Of a DNA stretch of 16,589 bases, positions 14,990 through 16,589 are shown piece after piece (position 1 is the stretch's first letter; every line of letters starts with the position of its first letter). This stretch comes from an uncultured Bacteroidales bacterium. Its GTDB lineage: Bacteria > Bacteroidota > Bacteroidia > Bacteroidales > UBA932. The translations under genes were made by a program, and so were the position numbers. The notes under the pieces are model-generated. The model ran no database searches and was not told the DNA's origin. It saw only the letters and a list, made by a program, of their open reading frames with translations. The stretch spans positions 1 to 16,589 of the forward strand of contig CAJGBW010000036.1 in NCBI GenBank assembly GCA_904501835.1, given 5' to 3'.

Positions 14990-15724
14990 ATGAATATGAA
15001 ATCCTTGAAATATACGACGGCGGCGCTCAACGACATGATGGACGCTTTGAAAGACTTGGTTTTCCCCGAATACGCCGAGTTGAGCAAAGAAGCCGCCACA
15101 GAAATTATACGCCGCTCGCTGAGCATCCTGGCGGGAAATGAAATTGCAGAACAATTCATTGAGGGCATTCCTGAAATCAGCCGCCTGATGGGAACCGACG
15201 TGGCCGCCATCAAGGCCAATGACCCTGCCGCCACCGACTTGCAGGAAGTTATTTTCTGCTACCCTGCCGTCAAAGCCATCCTTTATTATAGAACGGCTCA
15301 CCTCCTGTGGAATATGAAGGTGCGTATTCTCCCCCGTATGCTTACGGAATTTGCTCACTCCGCCACAGGAATCGACATTCACCCCGGCGCACAAATCGGT
15401 GCTTATTTCGCAATTGACCACGGCACGGGTACGGTAATTGGTGAGACCACCATCATCGGTGAACATGTGACGCTTTATCAGGGTGTAACCCTCGGCGCAA
15501 AGAATTTCTGCTACGACAAGGACGGCTGCCCCATCAACATCCCTCGCCACCCTATTCTTGAGGACTGGGTAACGGTCTATTCCAATGCTTCATTGTTAGG
15601 CCGCATCACCATTGGAGAGAGTTCCGTCATTGGCGGTAACGTCTGGCTGACACACTCCGTTCCCGCCGGCTCCCGCATTCTGCAAGGACATCATTTGGAC
15701 CAGATCTCCAAAGAGGATTGCTAA
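14990..15724 (+). CDS. cysE: Serine O-acetyltransferase
   Basis: A 244-residue enzyme that makes O-acetylserine from serine and acetyl-CoA, the committed step of cysteine synthesis. A helical N-terminal domain (1-120) is followed by a left-handed beta-helix of hexapeptide repeats (from about 127: GIDIHPGAQIG, then IIGEHVTLYQGVTLG). Asp78 in DPAA, Asp143-His144 in IDHGTG and His187 in RHP correspond to the known active-site positions of E. coli CysE (Asp92, Asp157-His158, His193). The C-terminus (ending KEDC) lacks the terminal isoleucine tail that docks into CysK. Two start codons are possible, 14990 and 14996; I keep the first. The next gene starts after one nucleotide, suggesting translational coupling. 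Confidence 0.94.
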   Translation: MNMKSLKYTTAALNDMMDALKDLVFPEYAELSKEAATEIIRRSLSILAGNEIAEQFIEGIPEISRLMGTDVAAIKANDPAATDLQEVIFCYPAVKAILYYRTAHLLWNMKVRILPRMLTEFAHSATGIDIHPGAQIGAYFAIDHGTGTVIGETTIIGEHVTLYQGVTLGAKNFCYDKDGCPINIPRHPILEDWVTVYSNASLLGRITIGESSVIGGNVWLTHSVPAGSRILQGHHLDQISKEDC

Positions 15725-15725
15725 T

Positions 15726-16439
15726 ATGGGACTTGGTAAATGGATAGCAGGAGCACTCGGTTGGGCTATTTTCGGCCCGATTGGAGGCATTTTGGCATTC
15801 TGGTTGGCATCCAAATCTGAAGAAAAAGCAGAGATAGAGGAAGAACAGACATGGAATCAGGGGCAGCGAAACAGCTTCCTTATGAGCCTTTTGGTTCTGT
15901 CTGCATCGGTCATCAAAGCCGACGGAAAGACCAGTTCGCAGGAATTGTCTACCCTGCGCAAATTCTTCACACAGAACTTCGGGGCACAGGCCGGCCACGA
16001 GGCAGAAAACGTTGTTCGAAGCCTTCTGAATCAAGACTACAATCTTTATGAGGTATGCAGTCAGGTACGTTCCTGCATGGATTATTCGCAGCGATTGCAA
16101 CTATTTCACTATCTCGTTGCGCTCGGTGCCTGTGACGGGCTTCACAAGAAAGAGCTTGATATCCTTGAGGTCATCGCGAGTTACATCGGTTTATCAAAGA
16201 CGGAGATTGAATCCATCTTTGCACAATTCAGACCCAGCAACGACAGCAATTATCGAATTCTGGAGATCGATGCAAGTGCCACTAACGAGGAAGTGAAGAA
16301 AGCATATCGCAAGATGGCCATGAAATACCACCCGGATAAGGTTGCCACCCTTGGTAAAGATGTCCAAAAAGCCGCCGAAGAGAAGTTCAAGGCCGTGAAT
16401 CAAGCTTACGAAGCCATCTGCAAGGAGCGCGGGATATAA
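15726..16439 (+). CDS. DjlA-like membrane J-domain co-chaperone with TerB domain
   Basis: A 237-residue protein with three parts in order: a glycine-rich membrane helix (about 5-27, with GWAIFGPIGG), a TerB-like helical domain (about 46-168, with SVIKADGKTSSQE and GACDGLHKKE acidic helix pairs), and a C-terminal J domain (about 174-237) with the DnaK-stimulating HPD triad at 202-204. This is the layout of DjlA-type co-chaperones, which recruit DnaK at the membrane. Clients are unknown. The ATG follows the cysE stop with a single base between, so the two are very likely translated from one message, though no functional link to cysteine synthesis is obvious. Confidence 0.9.
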   Translation: MGLGKWIAGALGWAIFGPIGGILAFWLASKSEEKAEIEEEQTWNQGQRNSFLMSLLVLSASVIKADGKTSSQELSTLRKFFTQNFGAQAGHEAENVVRSLLNQDYNLYEVCSQVRSCMDYSQRLQLFHYLVALGACDGLHKKELDILEVIASYIGLSKTEIESIFAQFRPSNDSNYRILEIDASATNEEVKKAYRKMAMKYHPDKVATLGKDVQKAAEEKFKAVNQAYEAICKERGI

Positions 16440-16450
16440 CCCAATAGGCC

Positions 16451-16589
16451 CTAACGGTGGAACAGGATGCCGAAATAGACGCGCGGGCCTGTCGGCATTG
16501 TCGCAGCCGCCGGACCGATGGCGCAGAGGTAATCCATTTTTAGATTGAGATGCAAAACGGAAGTGAGGGCAAATTCACATCCGACAAAC
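16451..16589 (-). CDS. C-terminal fragment of a probable outer-membrane beta-barrel protein
   Basis: A minus-strand frame enters from the right edge and stops at TAG (16453-16451), giving the last 45 residues of a protein. The residues alternate polar and hydrophobic (for example HLNLKMDYLCAIGP and the closing RVYFGILFHR), as in the final strands of an outer-membrane barrel. The gene converges on the J-domain gene, with stops 11 nt apart and no hairpin between. The family cannot be named from this fragment. Confidence 0.5.
   Translation of the reverse strand, partial: FVGCEFALTSVLHLNLKMDYLCAIGPAAATMPTGPRVYFGILFHR

Noticed and set aside
14687..15550. Long minus-strand open frames across the cysK-cysE spacer and cysE
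   Set aside because: They read the pyrimidine strand of the T-free tract as Ser/Arg/Pro/Phe low-complexity sequence and overlap two well-supported genes on the other strand.
16440..16450. Terminator between the J-domain gene and the convergent fragment
   Set aside because: Only 11 nt separate the stop codons and no stable stem with a T-run is present.

Overview
The window looks like chromosomal DNA of a Bacteroidales-type bacterium (phylum Bacteroidota). The main evidence is regulatory: several gene starts are preceded by the Bacteroidota sigma promoter pattern (TTTG or TTG at -33, TAnnTTTG at -7). The proteins agree: a MaeB-type malic enzyme fused to a phosphotransacetylase domain, a DUF4143 ATPase, an SLC13 transporter paired with an outer-membrane porin, and a long CPA2 antiporter with RCK_C domains. 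I cannot place it below order level. I saw no tRNA, rRNA, CRISPR array, insertion sequence or phage gene.

Layout, left to right. A strong + strand terminator (35-69) ends a gene outside the window. A minus-strand AAA+/DUF4143 ATPase (96-1301) follows; its promoter carries three copies of a 12-bp motif at an exact 22-bp period. Next is maeB (1384-3660, minus). Then comes a tight minus-strand operon transcribed from about 6870 down to 3735: a glycerophosphodiesterase lipoprotein, a GlpT/UhpT-type organophosphate antiporter and a phosphomannomutase-like HAD enzyme. Divergent from it, on the + strand, are an SLC13 di/tricarboxylate or sulfate symporter (6982-8436) and an outer-membrane porin (8464-9717), closed by a strong two-way terminator (9752-9788). 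An acyl-CoA ligase (9838-11493, minus) converges on that terminator and shares a mirror-symmetric divergent promoter region (11520-11556) with a + strand gene run. That run is a CPA2 cation/proton antiporter, cysK, an unusual T-free polypurine spacer, cysE and a TerB/J-domain membrane co-chaperone. The last 139 bases hold the C-terminal end of a convergent minus-strand gene, probably an outer-membrane beta-barrel.

How the genes may work together. The lipoprotein diesterase, antiporter and HAD enzyme form a plausible scavenging route for glycerophosphodiesters: cleave outside, import the phosphate ester, process it inside. The porin and SLC13 transporter form a plausible two-membrane uptake route for carboxylates or sulfate, with malic enzyme close by. 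cysK and cysE are the two steps of cysteine synthesis from serine.

Most of the window is ordinary metabolism and transport. The parts most worth a second look are non-coding: the 172-nt stretch with no T between cysK and cysE, with 16-bp tandem repeats inside it; the 22-bp-phased operator-like repeats at the ATPase promoter; and the inverted-repeat divergent promoter at 11520-11556. The phosphomannomutase-fold HAD enzyme in the glycerophosphodiester operon is the most interesting protein-level question.
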